From Acidobacteriota bacterium (GTDB taxonomy: Bacteria > Acidobacteriota > Thermoanaerobaculia > Gp7-AA8 > JAHWKK01): a stretch of DNA of 64,000 nt. Below the pieces are notes generated by a model, which had not been told where the DNA came from, ran no database searches, and saw only the letters and a program-made list of their open reading frames with translations. This document shows, one piece after another, positions 8,442 through 17,350 of this stretch (its first letter is position 1; each line of letters begins with the position of its first letter). The position numbers and the translations under genes are program-made. The stretch lies in assembly GCA_019347945.1 (NCBI GenBank), contig JAHWKK010000009.1:62001-126000 (forward strand), read 5' to 3'.

Positions 8442-10061
8442 TCACATCTCGACCTCGGTGAGAAACTTCGGCGCCTGCCTCGCTCTGGTCGCCTGCTCGA
8501 ACGCGTACGCGATCCCCAGCAGCTTCGGCTCGCTCCACGCCTCTCCGAAAAAAGAAACGCCCACCGGAAGCCCGTGAACAAACCCGAGCGGAACCGTGAT
8601 ATGCGGATAACCGGAAACGGCCGAAGGCTGCGAATAGCCTCCGATGTAATGATCCCCGTTGACGAGGTCGGTCGGCCAGGCAGGTGCGAGCGTCGGCGCG
8701 ATGATCGCGTCCAGATTGTCGGTCGCAATCGTCTCGTCGATTCCCTCGCGACGGGAAAGATCGTGATTCTTTTTCAAAGCCGACGTGTAGGCCGCATCGG
8801 TCAGAGGCCCTTTCGCATTCGCGAGCTCGAAGATCTCTTGTCCGAAGTACGGCATCATCCGATCCTCGTTCGCCTCGTTGAACTCGATCAGGTCGGCGAG
8901 CGTTCTCGATTTCACTCGCTCCGGCATCTCCGCGAGATAAGTCTCCAGACCCGCCTTGAACTCGTAGAGGAGGACCGTGTACTCCGACTCTCCGTACTCG
9001 CCGCTCGTATCGAGCTCGACCGGATCGACGATCTCGGCCCCGAGCTTCTTCATCACTTCGATGGCTTCGTCCATGAGTGCATCCACATCAGGATCGAAAC
9101 CGAATTCCTCCCGAACCACACCGATCCTCTTTCCTTTCATCGAATCCGGATCGAGAAACGACGTGTAATCGCTCTTCGAATGCCCAGCACCCTCGGTCGT
9201 CTCTTCGTCACGCGCATCGCGTCCCGTGAGCGCTCCCAGAAGAATCGCAGCGTCCTCGACGGTCCGCGCCATCGGACCTGCCGTATCCTGGCTGTGAGCG
9301 ATCGGGATGATGCCGGAACGCGACCAGAGCCCGAGGGTCGGCTTGACGCCGACGATCCCATTCGCGCTCGAGGGGCAGACGACCGAGCCATCGGTCTCGG
9401 TGCCGATCGCGATCGTGACGAGATTCGCCGACACCGCCGCGGCGCTTCCGGAGCTCGAGCCGCACGGATTGCGAGAAAGCACGTACGGATTGCGTGTCTG
9501 CCCTCCGCGACTCGACCACCCCGACGTCGAGCGCGTCGAACGGAAGTTCGCCCATTCCGAAAGGTTGGCCTTGCCCAGGAGGACGGCTCCCGCCTCGCGC
9601 AGCTTTCCGACGATGAACGCGTCCTGTTTCGCGTAGTTGCCTTCCAGCGCCAGCGATCCTGCCGTCGTCATCATCCGGTCCGCCGTATCGATGTTGTCCT
9701 TGATGACGATCGGAATGCCATGCAGAGGGCCGCGAACCCTCCCCGCCTTCCGCTCGGCGTCCCGCTCACGAGCGATCTTCAGCGCGTCGGGGTTGAGCTC
9801 GATGATCGAGTTGAGACTCGGACCCCGCCGTGCCAGCTGTTCCCGGAAGGAGGGGTTGCCGGGTCCATCGATCGACTCGATCCTGACCAGGTAGATCTTG
9901 ACCAGCTCCTCGGAGGTCAGTCGTCCCGATTCCATCGCCTCCTGGAGACTCGCGATCGTCGCCTCCTCGATCGGAAAAGACCCTTGGTCCTGCGCGATCA
10001 CCGGCGCAACGAGAAGAGCTCCGAGCACCACGGTTACGGCTATGTTCATCGTTCGCTGCAT
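8442..10061 (-). CDS. Exported amidase (amidase-signature family)
   Basis: The product is 539 residues. The ATG at 10061 has a strong GGAGGT ribosome site about 7 bases upstream, which decides the start over an in-frame ATG at 10145. Residues 1-24 form a signal peptide ending AQ, so the enzyme is exported. The amidase-signature catalytic set is visible: Lys in VIKDNID, Ser in the GSSSGSA loop and Ser in the TDGSV segment. These enzymes hydrolyse amide bonds; related exported proteins are often annotated as Glu-tRNA amidotransferase-like or peptide amidases, but substrate cannot be read from sequence. It is divergent from the ATP-grasp gene. Confidence 0.92.
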   Translation of the reverse strand: MQRTMNIAVTVVLGALLVAPVIAQDQGSFPIEEATIASLQEAMESGRLTSEELVKIYLVRIESIDGPGNPSFREQLARRGPSLNSIIELNPDALKIARERDAERKAGRVRGPLHGIPIVIKDNIDTADRMMTTAGSLALEGNYAKQDAFIVGKLREAGAVLLGKANLSEWANFRSTRSTSGWSSRGGQTRNPYVLSRNPCGSSSGSAAAVSANLVTIAIGTETDGSVVCPSSANGIVGVKPTLGLWSRSGIIPIAHSQDTAGPMARTVEDAAILLGALTGRDARDEETTEGAGHSKSDYTSFLDPDSMKGKRIGVVREEFGFDPDVDALMDEAIEVMKKLGAEIVDPVELDTSGEYGESEYTVLLYEFKAGLETYLAEMPERVKSRTLADLIEFNEANEDRMMPYFGQEIFELANAKGPLTDAAYTSALKKNHDLSRREGIDETIATDNLDAIIAPTLAPAWPTDLVNGDHYIGGYSQPSAVSGYPHITVPLGFVHGLPVGVSFFGEAWSEPKLLGIAYAFEQATRARQAPKFLTEVEM

Positions 10062-10228
10062 TTCAACCTCCAGAATGGGACTGTAACGACGCCACCGCGC
10101 CCGCTTCCTGCGGGAAAGCATACAGTCGAACAGGTGAGGCTCCACGGCACGCGCTCGACAATGTAGTTCAACCTCTCACGGAACCGAGTCGCTCGCTTCC
10201 TCGCGCGATTCCTCCGATAATCGGGCAG

Positions 10229-11230
10229 ATGAAAATTCTCGTCGTCACCGGAGACCACTTCGCGCCCGATCCCGAAAAGAGGGGAAACCAGTTCAACGAA
10301 GAAGACATGGTGACCCACCAGGCGATGGTCGATGCCCTGAAAAGCTTTTCCGACCTCGAGGTGGAAGTCCTCAACGATCACAGTGGCTTCCTCGATCGCC
10401 TTCGCGAGCACCCGCCCGACCTGATGGTCAATTTCTGCGATACCGGCTACAAGAACGACATCCGGCTCGAGCTTCACGTTCCCGCCTACGCCGAGCTTCT
10501 CGGTGTTCCGTACACCGGATCGCCCCCTGCGGCGATCGTCACCTGCTACGACAAGGCAGTCGTCCGAATGATGGCCGATTCGCTCGGGATTGCCGTCCCG
10601 CGCGAAAGCTTCCATCGCGCGGGTGAAGAAATCGACGTCGACTCGATCATCTATCCGTCGCTGATCAAGCCCAACAAAGCCGATGGAAGTCTCGGGATCA
10701 CGAAAGATGCCGTCGTGAGATCCGCCACGGAAGCGCGCCAGTATCTCGAGTGGCTGACCGCGGCTCTGCCGGACCGCGACATTCTGATTCAGGAGTATCT
10801 TCCGGGCCCCGAATACGGCCTCGGTGTGATCGGAAACGCCACCGACATCCGCTTCCTGCCGGTACTCGAGGTCGACTTCTCCCGGCTCCCGGAAGGGCTG
10901 AACCCGATTCTCTCGTACGAATCGAAAGCTCATCCCGATTCGCCCTACTGGACCGACATCGGATTCAAACCGGCGTCCTTGCCGGAGGATGAAACGCGGG
11001 AGATCGTCGAGTCAGCCCGCAAACTTTTCGGGCGGCTCAGCCTGCGGGACTACGCCCGGTTCGACTGGCGACGGTCGGCCGATGGCCGGATCCGCCTCAT
11101 GGAGGTCAATCCGAATCCCGCTTGGGCGAACGACGGCAAGCTCGCCTACATGGCGGGAATGGCGAACATCGAGTACCGCGACATGCTTCGAATGATCATC
11201 GACGCGGCGGTGAAAAGGTCCACGTCGTAG
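10229..11230 (+). CDS. ATP-grasp ligase, D-Ala-D-Ala ligase-like
   Basis: This 333-residue protein has the three-part ATP-grasp layout. An N-terminal substrate domain ends with VPYTGSPPAA. The central ATP-binding region contains PSLIKPNKADGSLGI, and a QEYLPGPEYGLGV loop follows. The metal-binding end is LMEVNPNP, preceded by YARFDWR. This is the plan of D-alanine-D-alanine ligases, but the N-terminal region differs from housekeeping Ddl and the gene is not beside murein genes. It may join another carboxylate and amine. A small helical protein gene follows after 9 bases. Ligase fold is certain; substrates are inferred at best. Confidence 0.85.
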   Translation: MKILVVTGDHFAPDPEKRGNQFNEEDMVTHQAMVDALKSFSDLEVEVLNDHSGFLDRLREHPPDLMVNFCDTGYKNDIRLELHVPAYAELLGVPYTGSPPAAIVTCYDKAVVRMMADSLGIAVPRESFHRAGEEIDVDSIIYPSLIKPNKADGSLGITKDAVVRSATEARQYLEWLTAALPDRDILIQEYLPGPEYGLGVIGNATDIRFLPVLEVDFSRLPEGLNPILSYESKAHPDSPYWTDIGFKPASLPEDETREIVESARKLFGRLSLRDYARFDWRRSADGRIRLMEVNPNPAWANDGKLAYMAGMANIEYRDMLRMIIDAAVKRSTS

Positions 11231-11239
11231 AATTGAGTC

Positions 11240-11428
11240 GTGGCAGAAGAACCCGAAGAGAACAGCATCGACCGGATCATCGCGCTCTACAAGAGGGACG
11301 TCGACCTTTCTCTCCTCAGGGAGTACCTGAAGAAGACCCCTACGGAAAGGCTCCTCGCCCTCCAGGAGCTTCAGCGTTTCGCCGAGGAGCTTCGGAGAGC
11401 CGGCGAAGCGGCGCGGGACAAAAAGTGA
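11240..11428 (+). CDS. Small helical protein paired with a nucleotidyltransferase remnant
   Basis: The 62-residue product starts at a GTG. It is charged and predicted to be wholly alpha-helical, with a DRIIALYKRDVD start and an LQELQRFAEELRRAG end. Small proteins of this appearance often precede genes for minimal nucleotidyltransferases in Acidobacteriota and other phyla (recalled from experience, not checked). Its stop overlaps the GTG of the next frame by four bases, so the original partner was translationally coupled. That partner is now reduced to about 25 codons. The role is unknown; a toxin-antitoxin-like pair is one possibility. Confidence 0.6.
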   Translation: MAEEPEENSIDRIIALYKRDVDLSLLREYLKKTPTERLLALQELQRFAEELRRAGEAARDKK

Positions 11429-11504
11429 ACGAGTTCGCGTCGCTGATGCACGTCTTCGAGAGCTGCGACGAGCGCCTCGAGGTTCTTCACATGAGGTTCG
11501 CAAG
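11425..11504 (+). pseudogene. Truncated start of a possible nucleotidyltransferase gene
   Basis: A GTG overlapping the preceding stop opens a frame starting VNEFASLMHVFES. This resembles the N-terminal helix of nucleotidyltransferases normally encoded after such small helical genes. After about 25 codons the frame continues only as the antisense of the convergent hydrolase gene and stops at 11595. The GG...DxD catalytic region is absent. It is best read as the 5' remnant of a gene whose rest was deleted. The similarity is short, so this is tentative. Confidence 0.35.
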
Positions 11505-13532
11505 CTACAGAAAATGCCGTGGAATCGCGACGACGTGCGATCTCTCCTTCACGAGCATGTCGTTCTCGAACGCCTCGAGGTCACACGAGAACTGAAAATT
11601 CTCCGCCGTCACCGAGAGTCGCGACCGGCTCACGATCCGAATCTTCCATCCGTCCCGTTCGAACTGCGTGCGCTGAAAGATCTCGGTCTGCGCCGACAAA
11701 GGATCGTTCTCGATGATCCGGTAACGTTTCATCATCTGGTGCCCGACGGTCATGTCTATGTCGTCGATTCGCGCGAGCGCGGCGCCGTCGAGCTCGCCCC
11801 CGTCGCTCTTGAGCGTGTAGATCACCTCGTTGGTCGAGAGATCGACCTCGATCGTCCGTCTCATCGGAAGGTGAACGAGCTTTCGTGCCGCGTTTCCCGG
11901 AGCCGAGGCCGGCGGTTCGAAGTGCGGAAGCTTCTCGTCGTCCGGATCCGGCGGGCGCGACGGAAGGCTGAGGGAGCTCCCGGCGGTACGGACGGTGAGG
12001 ATGACCGGGCTCGGGGGCGGCCAGATGATCGGCCAGTACGAGGTCGACAGTGCGAGTCGGATTCGATGACCTTCGGGAAACGAATGCGCCGTGTCGTTGA
12101 GCTTGAGCCGCACCCTCTCCCATTTGCCAGGCTCCAGCAGCTCCGGCTGGTCGTGCCCCTCGCGGTGAGTGAGATTGAGAATGCCATAGCTGACCCGGAG
12201 CGAGCTTCCGTCCGGAGCGACGTCACACAGGCGGGCAACGAGAAACGCGACCGGTTGATCGACGGAAACCTCGAGCACGACCTCGGGAGCCCCGAGAATC
12301 TCGATCTCATTCTCGAGCACATCGGAGTCGAACAGCAGAGACCCGCCGTCGTCCGGACGCTGATCTCTCGCCATCTCGCCGTCGGCGCCGAACGCACACC
12401 ATTCCCCGGATCGGAGTCCGGTCGTCGCCGGGGATGAAAATGAAAGCTCGCAGGACTGCTGCTCCTCGCGATCGAGAAATCCGACTCCGAGGTGGTAGAC
12501 GAGCGGTTCGATGCGCGGGCTCGGCCACTCCTTCTCCGCGACCCATCTTCCCGGCCAGATGGCGTATTGCGGCATCGGTACGACGCTCTCCTGCATCCAC
12601 ACGCGGAACATCGGTTCGTCCATGATTCCGTTGCTGACTCCACGAAGCCAGCGGTCCCACCATCGAAGCGCTTCCTGGAGGAAGCCGATCGCAGGACCGG
12701 GTACTCCATCGTGCGGAAAAGCATGTGCCCACGGACCGATCAATCCTTTCCGCGGGACTTTCAAACCCTCGAGCAAGCGGGGAATCGCATTGCTGTATCC
12801 ATCGGCCCAGCCACCGACCGCGTAGACCGGAACCCGGATCGCGTCGAAAACTTCGCACACCGAGCCGTGCCGCCAGAACTCGTCGCGAAGCGGATGTCGC
12901 ATCCAGCGGGCTGCGAAGAACTCCAGGTGCTCGAGCCTCTCGTGCCACATCGCGCGCCACTGATCCTCGCCGACGATCTCCGGGTCCGGAGGGTAGGCGC
13001 CGTACATCGTCAGGATCGAGCCCCACTGCATGTTCTCGTTGAGAAGGCATCCTCCCATGTAGTGAGCGTCGTCCGCATAGCGGTCGTCGGTCGAACAGAG
13101 CGTGATGATCGCTTTGAGTGGTTCCGGGTCGAGCGCCGCCACCTGAAGCGAGTTGAACCCACCCCAGGAGATCCCCATCATGCCGACGTTTCCATCGCAC
13201 CACGGCTGCTTCGCAATCCAGTGAATGACCTCGACGCCGTCGTCCAGCTCCGCCTGCGAGTACTCGTCACGAAGAATCCCGCCGGAATCGCCCGACCCTC
13301 GAACGTCGACCCGCACACTCCCGTAGCCGTTGAGCGCGAAGTAACGATGAATCGGCTCGTCGCGGAATCGCATGAGATCGCGTTTTCGATACGGGATGTA
13401 CTCGAGGATGCACGGAGCCGGCTCCTTTCGCGCCGTCCTGGGGAGAAAGATTCGCGCGGCGAGCTTGACGCCATCGCGCATGGGAATGAAGACGTTCTCG
13501 ATCTCTTCGATCGTGTCGAGATCGTAGCTCAA
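11505..13532 (-). CDS. CocE/NonD family (S15) alpha/beta hydrolase
   Basis: The 675-residue product has the N-terminal alpha/beta-hydrolase domain of the X-Pro dipeptidyl-peptidase/CocE group: MRDGVKLAARIFLP, VRVDVRGSGDSGG and the nucleophile elbow GISWGG. A C-terminal jelly-roll domain with RIRLALSTSYWP follows. Family members cleave acyl-peptide, cocaine-like ester or lactam bonds. No signal peptide is visible. The start is a TTG that overlaps the stop of the upstream ATP-grasp-like gene by four bases. No later in-frame ATG preserves the domain, so the two proteins are translationally coupled and likely act on linked substrates. Confidence 0.92.
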   Translation of the reverse strand: MSYDLDTIEEIENVFIPMRDGVKLAARIFLPRTARKEPAPCILEYIPYRKRDLMRFRDEPIHRYFALNGYGSVRVDVRGSGDSGGILRDEYSQAELDDGVEVIHWIAKQPWCDGNVGMMGISWGGFNSLQVAALDPEPLKAIITLCSTDDRYADDAHYMGGCLLNENMQWGSILTMYGAYPPDPEIVGEDQWRAMWHERLEHLEFFAARWMRHPLRDEFWRHGSVCEVFDAIRVPVYAVGGWADGYSNAIPRLLEGLKVPRKGLIGPWAHAFPHDGVPGPAIGFLQEALRWWDRWLRGVSNGIMDEPMFRVWMQESVVPMPQYAIWPGRWVAEKEWPSPRIEPLVYHLGVGFLDREEQQSCELSFSSPATTGLRSGEWCAFGADGEMARDQRPDDGGSLLFDSDVLENEIEILGAPEVVLEVSVDQPVAFLVARLCDVAPDGSSLRVSYGILNLTHREGHDQPELLEPGKWERVRLKLNDTAHSFPEGHRIRLALSTSYWPIIWPPPSPVILTVRTAGSSLSLPSRPPDPDDEKLPHFEPPASAPGNAARKLVHLPMRRTIEVDLSTNEVIYTLKSDGGELDGAALARIDDIDMTVGHQMMKRYRIIENDPLSAQTEIFQRTQFERDGWKIRIVSRSRLSVTAENFQFSCDLEAFENDMLVKERSHVVAIPRHFL

Positions 13533-14491
13533 GCAGGCTCACCCGCCTGCAGATTCTTTTTCTTCCTTCGCCGGCCCGGCGTCAGCTGCTGGGTCGACCA
13601 AAAGCTGAGGGCCAGCTTGTCTCGAGCCTCCTTCAGCACATCGAGATCCCAGCCGTTCACGATCGCGAGCCGGAAGCCGCCGGGCGGCATCGAGTGGAGC
13701 ACCGGATCCTTATCTTCGTGAAAGGTGACCTGGACACTCGTCACTTCGCTCATTCCCTTCACTTCCGAAACGATCTTGGGATCGGGATGCCGGTACTGAA
13801 TGCCATGCGCTCCGAAGAGCACCACGCTGTAGCCGGTCCTGCGGTCGGTTCGGTAGTTCCAGGTTCCGTCGGTGTAAAGCCCGATGACGGCCTCGACCCA
13901 GCCCGGCCCGTAGAGATCCGGCCATTGATCCGCGAAGCGGAGATGGCATTCGATGATTCCGTCCCCGATCGTCTCGAGATTGATCATCCCCGTGTAGCCG
14001 GCGAGGTTGTTTCTGATCCACTCCGTGAAGTAGGCGACCAGAGATTCGCGGTCACCCTTCTCGACGACCCAGTAATCGAACATGCCGCCGCCGATCGGGA
14101 TCCCGGTCGTATGCCGCCACCATTTCGGCTCGCCATCGACGACGGCCACGTCGGTCGAGACGTGATCTCCTTCGAGCAGTTCCGACCACATGTGTCCCGG
14201 CCTCAGGGCTCGTCTGTACTCCGCCTCCGAGCGGAGGACCCTTGAGCCAGCTCCCATCCCCCGCATGTTGTAGATCGGCTTGGAAAACACAGGATAATGA
14301 TCCGGATCGATACCATGAGGAGCGCAGCGCAAACCCTGCGACTCGGCGATCGAGAGCTTGTTGTACACCCACTTGAACTCGGGGTACCAGATGTACGCAT
14401 CACCGTCCTCGGTGGGCACATTGACGTCCTCGGGACAGGGTACGCCCTCGAAGTACTGCATTCTCCATGGATCAGCTTCGCATACAGGCAT
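13529..14491 (-). CDS. ATP-grasp-like protein coupled to an S15 hydrolase
   Basis: The product is about 320 residues. The ATG at 14491 follows a GAGGAGG ribosome site by about 9 bases, preferred to an upstream in-frame ATG. FSKPIYNMRGMGAGS near residues 69-83, SELLEGDHVSTDV near 103-114 and GMINLETIGDGIIECH near 168-183 have the order and spacing of ATP-grasp elements: the ATP lysine loop, the acidic hinge and the metal-binding Glu region. Overall similarity to named ligases is low, so I call it ATP-grasp-like only. The C-terminus is basic (GRRRKKK). Its stop overlaps the TTG start of the S15 hydrolase, which suggests paired synthesis and hydrolysis of an amide. Confidence 0.6.
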   Translation of the reverse strand: MPVCEADPWRMQYFEGVPCPEDVNVPTEDGDAYIWYPEFKWVYNKLSIAESQGLRCAPHGIDPDHYPVFSKPIYNMRGMGAGSRVLRSEAEYRRALRPGHMWSELLEGDHVSTDVAVVDGEPKWWRHTTGIPIGGGMFDYWVVEKGDRESLVAYFTEWIRNNLAGYTGMINLETIGDGIIECHLRFADQWPDLYGPGWVEAVIGLYTDGTWNYRTDRRTGYSVVLFGAHGIQYRHPDPKIVSEVKGMSEVTSVQVTFHEDKDPVLHSMPPGGFRLAIVNGWDLDVLKEARDKLALSFWSTQQLTPGRRRKKKNLQAGEPA

Positions 14492-14624
14492 TCGACAAAT
14501 CCTCCTCGCTTCATCCCCTGCGCCGAATGTACCAGACCGCGGGGAGGCCTCCGTCGCTGATCCCGCGTTCCCCCATCCCCGACCCTGCTCCTGCCCGCTT
14601 ACTCCCATGTATCATTCGTCAGAC

Positions 14625-15392
14625 ATGAAGCCTCGCATCCTCGTCACCAACGACGACGGAATCTACAGCGACGGTCTCCGCCGGCTCGCCGAAGCCCACC
14701 GCGAGGTCGGAGACGTCGTCGTGGTCGCGCCGGACCGCGAACAGAGCGCGGCCTCGCATGCGCTCACACTCAACCGGCCCCTGCGGATCCTCGAAATCGA
14801 TGACAATCAGTGGATCGTGGACGGCACCCCGACCGACTGCGTGAACCTCGCGGTGCTGCAGATTCTTCGGAGCGCACCCCCCGATCTCGTCGTCTCCGGA
14901 ATCAATTTCGGCCCGAACCTCGGAGACGACGTCACGTACTCCGGAACCATCTCCGCGGCATTCGAGGCCTCCCTGCTGGGGATTCCCTCGATCGCATTCT
15001 CCGCGCTCGTTGGCGAGCATTTCTCGTTCGAAAATCACGCCGGCTTCGCAGCCCGGCTCAGCCGCGTCGTTCTCGAGCGAAAGATCGATCGGTCGATCAT
15101 TCTGAACGTGAACTTTCCGGTCGAGCGGGCACACGGAGTACGGCTCACGAGACTCGGAAAACGGAGCTACGCGGAAGGTGTGATCGAGCGGCTCGATCCC
15201 CGCGGTCGGAAGTACTACTGGATTGGCGGCGACCAGCCCACCTGGGAGGACGACCCTGAAAGCGACTACGCCGCAGTCGCCGCCGGTTACGTCTCGATCA
15301 CTCCCCTCCACCTCGATCTCACGCACCATCAGGCCATCCGGGACCTTCAGTATCTTCCGGAGGAGCTTGCCGGCGAGGCGCTTCGTGCCTGA
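14625..15392 (+). CDS. surE: 5'/3'-nucleotidase SurE
   Basis: SurE is a metal-dependent survival phosphatase acting on nucleoside monophosphates. This product is 255 residues from the ATG at 14625, matching the usual 250-265. The N-terminal ILVTNDDGI supplies the metal-binding Asp pair, and SGINFGPNLGDDVTYSGT the second active-site segment. An alternative ATG 18 bases upstream is in frame. The gene is followed by pcm with an eight-base overlap, the surE-pcm pairing also known from enterobacteria, where both act in stationary-phase maintenance. Confidence 0.96.
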   Translation: MKPRILVTNDDGIYSDGLRRLAEAHREVGDVVVVAPDREQSAASHALTLNRPLRILEIDDNQWIVDGTPTDCVNLAVLQILRSAPPDLVVSGINFGPNLGDDVTYSGTISAAFEASLLGIPSIAFSALVGEHFSFENHAGFAARLSRVVLERKIDRSIILNVNFPVERAHGVRLTRLGKRSYAEGVIERLDPRGRKYYWIGGDQPTWEDDPESDYAAVAAGYVSITPLHLDLTHHQAIRDLQYLPEELAGEALRA

Positions 15393-16047
15393 TCCAACCC
15401 TGACGCGTAACTATCGCAGGCTGAGAGAAACGATGGTCCGGCGTCATGTCGAGGATCGTGGAGTTCGCGATCGACGTGTGCTCGAGGCGATGCTGAAGAT
15501 ACCGAGGCACGAGTTCGTGCCGGAATCGATGGTTCAGAAGGCCTACGGCGGCTCGGCGCTTCCGATCGGCCACGGTCAGACGATCTCCCAGCCTTACATC
15601 GTCGGGCGGATGATCGAGCTCCTCAATCTCGATGGAAGCGAAAAAGTACTGGAGATCGGGACGGGAACCGGCTACCAGGCGGCGGTGCTGTCCCAGGTAG
15701 CCGCCCGCGTCTTCTCCATCGAGAAGATCAACGCGCTCGCGCTCACTGCCGTCGAGGTCATCGGCAATCTCGGGATTCAGAACGTCAGCATCAAGACATT
15801 CGACGGTACTTACGGCTGGTCGGATCAGGCTCCGTTCGATCGAATCATCGTGGCGGCGGCGGCGCCGGAAGTGCCAAAACCACTGGTGGGTCAGCTCTCG
15901 CGAGCCGGCTGTCTCCTCATCCCGATCGGACCTCACGGATCACAACGGCTCGCTCGCGTCACCCGGACCGGAACGACGATCCAGATCGAGGACGTGGAAA
16001 CCGCCGAGTTCGTACCGCTGGTCGGTCGATTCGGCTGGAAAGGTTGA
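15385..16047 (+). CDS. pcm: Protein-L-isoaspartate O-methyltransferase
   Basis: Pcm uses S-adenosylmethionine to methylate isoaspartyl residues and so starts repair of damaged proteins. The 220-residue product has the family's PRHEFVPE segment, SALPIGHGQTISQPYIV and the SAM-binding VLEIGTGTGYQAAVL. The preferred start is the GTG at 15385 within the end of surE; an ATG at 15433 is possible but would remove the first helix. Overlap with surE indicates cotranscription and coupling. Confidence 0.96.
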   Translation: MPDPTLTRNYRRLRETMVRRHVEDRGVRDRRVLEAMLKIPRHEFVPESMVQKAYGGSALPIGHGQTISQPYIVGRMIELLNLDGSEKVLEIGTGTGYQAAVLSQVAARVFSIEKINALALTAVEVIGNLGIQNVSIKTFDGTYGWSDQAPFDRIIVAAAAPEVPKPLVGQLSRAGCLLIPIGPHGSQRLARVTRTGTTIQIEDVETAEFVPLVGRFGWKG

Positions 16048-16089
16048 GCGGTCTGTGGTTTGCTTGAGGCGGTACGAAAGGCGACCTTA

Positions 16090-16365
16090 ATGAAAGAGCT
16101 CAGATTGATCAGAGTGCACGGTAAAGTCCAGGGAGTCGGTTTCCGGTTCTTTGCGACACGCGTCGCCCGAAGGCTCGAGTTGAAAGGCTGGATCAAGAAC
16201 CAGCGGGACGGAACCGTCGATGCCGTCGTCGAGGGAGAGAGCGCGCGAATCGACGAATGGCTCGAGGAGATTCGCGAAGGCCCCCGCTTTGCCGAGGTCA
16301 CCAGGATCGAGCAGAAAAAAGAGAAGTACCGGGGAACCTTCGGTGAGTTCGACGTCAAATTCTGA
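16090..16365 (+). CDS. acyP: Acylphosphatase
   Basis: The product is 91 residues from the ATG at 16090, the standard acylphosphatase length; an in-frame TTG at 16060 would add ten residues. Acylphosphatases hydrolyse acyl phosphates such as carbamoyl or acetyl phosphate. The catalytic Arg in HGKVQGVGFRFF and the catalytic Asn in WIKNQRDGTV are both present. It lies 42 bases after pcm, and its end overlaps the start of apt by about 23 bases, so it sits inside the surE-pcm-apt unit. Confidence 0.95.
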   Translation: MKELRLIRVHGKVQGVGFRFFATRVARRLELKGWIKNQRDGTVDAVVEGESARIDEWLEEIREGPRFAEVTRIEQKKEKYRGTFGEFDVKF

Positions 16366-16879
16366 CCATCTTCGACGGCTGATCCGGGATGTCCCCGATT
16401 TCCCCTCGCCCGGAATCCTTTTCAGGGACATCACCCCTCTTCTCGCGTCTCCAGAAGCGTTCGCCTCGGCGCTCGACGCGATGACCCTGCCCTGGAAGTC
16501 TCACTCGATCGATCTCGTCGCAGCCATCGAGTCCCGCGGATTCATTTTCGGCGCCGGGATCGCCGAACGGATGGGGTGCGCGTTCGTACCGGTGCGCAAA
16601 CCGGGCAAGCTCCCGTTTTCGACGATCTCCTACGAGTACGACCTGGAGTACGGCACCGACACGCTTCAGATCCACGCCGACGCGGTGAGTGCAGGGGCGC
16701 GGGCTCTGATCGTCGATGACCTCGTGGCCACGGGGGGTACCGCCCACGCGGCAATGAACCTGTTGAAAGAGGTCGGCGCTGATGTCGTCGGACTCTCGGT
16801 TCTGATCGAGCTCGAGAGTCTCGGCGCCCGAAGACGGCTCGAGGGTCTGGAACTTCGCTCCGTGATCCGCTACAGTTGA
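16343..16879 (+). CDS. apt: Adenine phosphoribosyltransferase
   Basis: Apt salvages adenine to AMP with PRPP. The 178-residue product contains FPSPGILFRDITPLL near the N-terminus, the adenine-binding ESRGFIFG, PVRKPGKLP and the PRPP-binding loop ALIVDDLVATGGTA. The likely start is the GTG at 16343, inside the acylphosphatase gene, which gives the usual Apt length; the frame is open further upstream without family similarity. The overlap points to coupled translation. Confidence 0.96.
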   Translation: MSSTSNSDHLRRLIRDVPDFPSPGILFRDITPLLASPEAFASALDAMTLPWKSHSIDLVAAIESRGFIFGAGIAERMGCAFVPVRKPGKLPFSTISYEYDLEYGTDTLQIHADAVSAGARALIVDDLVATGGTAHAAMNLLKEVGADVVGLSVLIELESLGARRRLEGLELRSVIRYS

Positions 16880-16906
16880 CGCACAGACTCTCGCAGGAGT
16901 CCAGTC

Positions 16907-17350
16907 ATGAGCGGAAAAGTCCGCACCCTCATCGAGAAACAGACAGTCATCACGGTCGAGCCCGACGCCTCGGTTCGGGAGGCTGTGCGCCTGATGACGG
17001 AAAACGATATCGGCGCGGTGGCCGTGAGCTCCGGAGACAGCCTCGCTGGAATCTTCACCGAACGGGATCTCATGGTTCGCGTGATCGATGCCGAGCTCGA
17101 TCCTGAAACCACCCCCGTCGGCAAGGTGATGACGACCAACATCGTCGCCATCGGGCCTGATGACAACTTCGAAGACTGCGTCATCACGATGAAGCTCAAG
17201 GGGTTTCGTCACATGCCCGTGCTCGACGGAGATCGGTTGATCGGCATGCTCTCGTTCCGGGATCTTCTCCAGGCCGATCTCGAACGGATCCGGGATCGCG
17301 CCGATGTTCTCGCCCGCCTGGTCCGGCTCGATCCGATCTACGACGCTTAG
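16907..17350 (+). CDS. Two-CBS-domain protein
   Basis: The 147-residue product consists almost wholly of two tandem CBS domains, at about 8-65 and 72-130. Each has the strand-helix pattern ending in GIFTERDLM and GMLSFRDLL. CBS pairs bind adenine nucleotides and usually regulate an attached or partner protein; here there is no catalytic domain. An AGGAG site lies 7 bases before the ATG. It is the last gene of the surE-to-apt run, 27 bases after apt, and is followed by a repeat-rich gap. Confidence 0.93.
   Translation: MSGKVRTLIEKQTVITVEPDASVREAVRLMTENDIGAVAVSSGDSLAGIFTERDLMVRVIDAELDPETTPVGKVMTTNIVAIGPDDNFEDCVITMKLKGFRHMPVLDGDRLIGMLSFRDLLQADLERIRDRADVLARLVRLDPIYDA

Noticed and set aside
8574-10166. 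530-codon frame opposite the amidase
   Set aside because: Antisense to the amidase, whose signal peptide, ribosome site and catalytic residues are all present; the frame has Arg-rich, motif-free translation.
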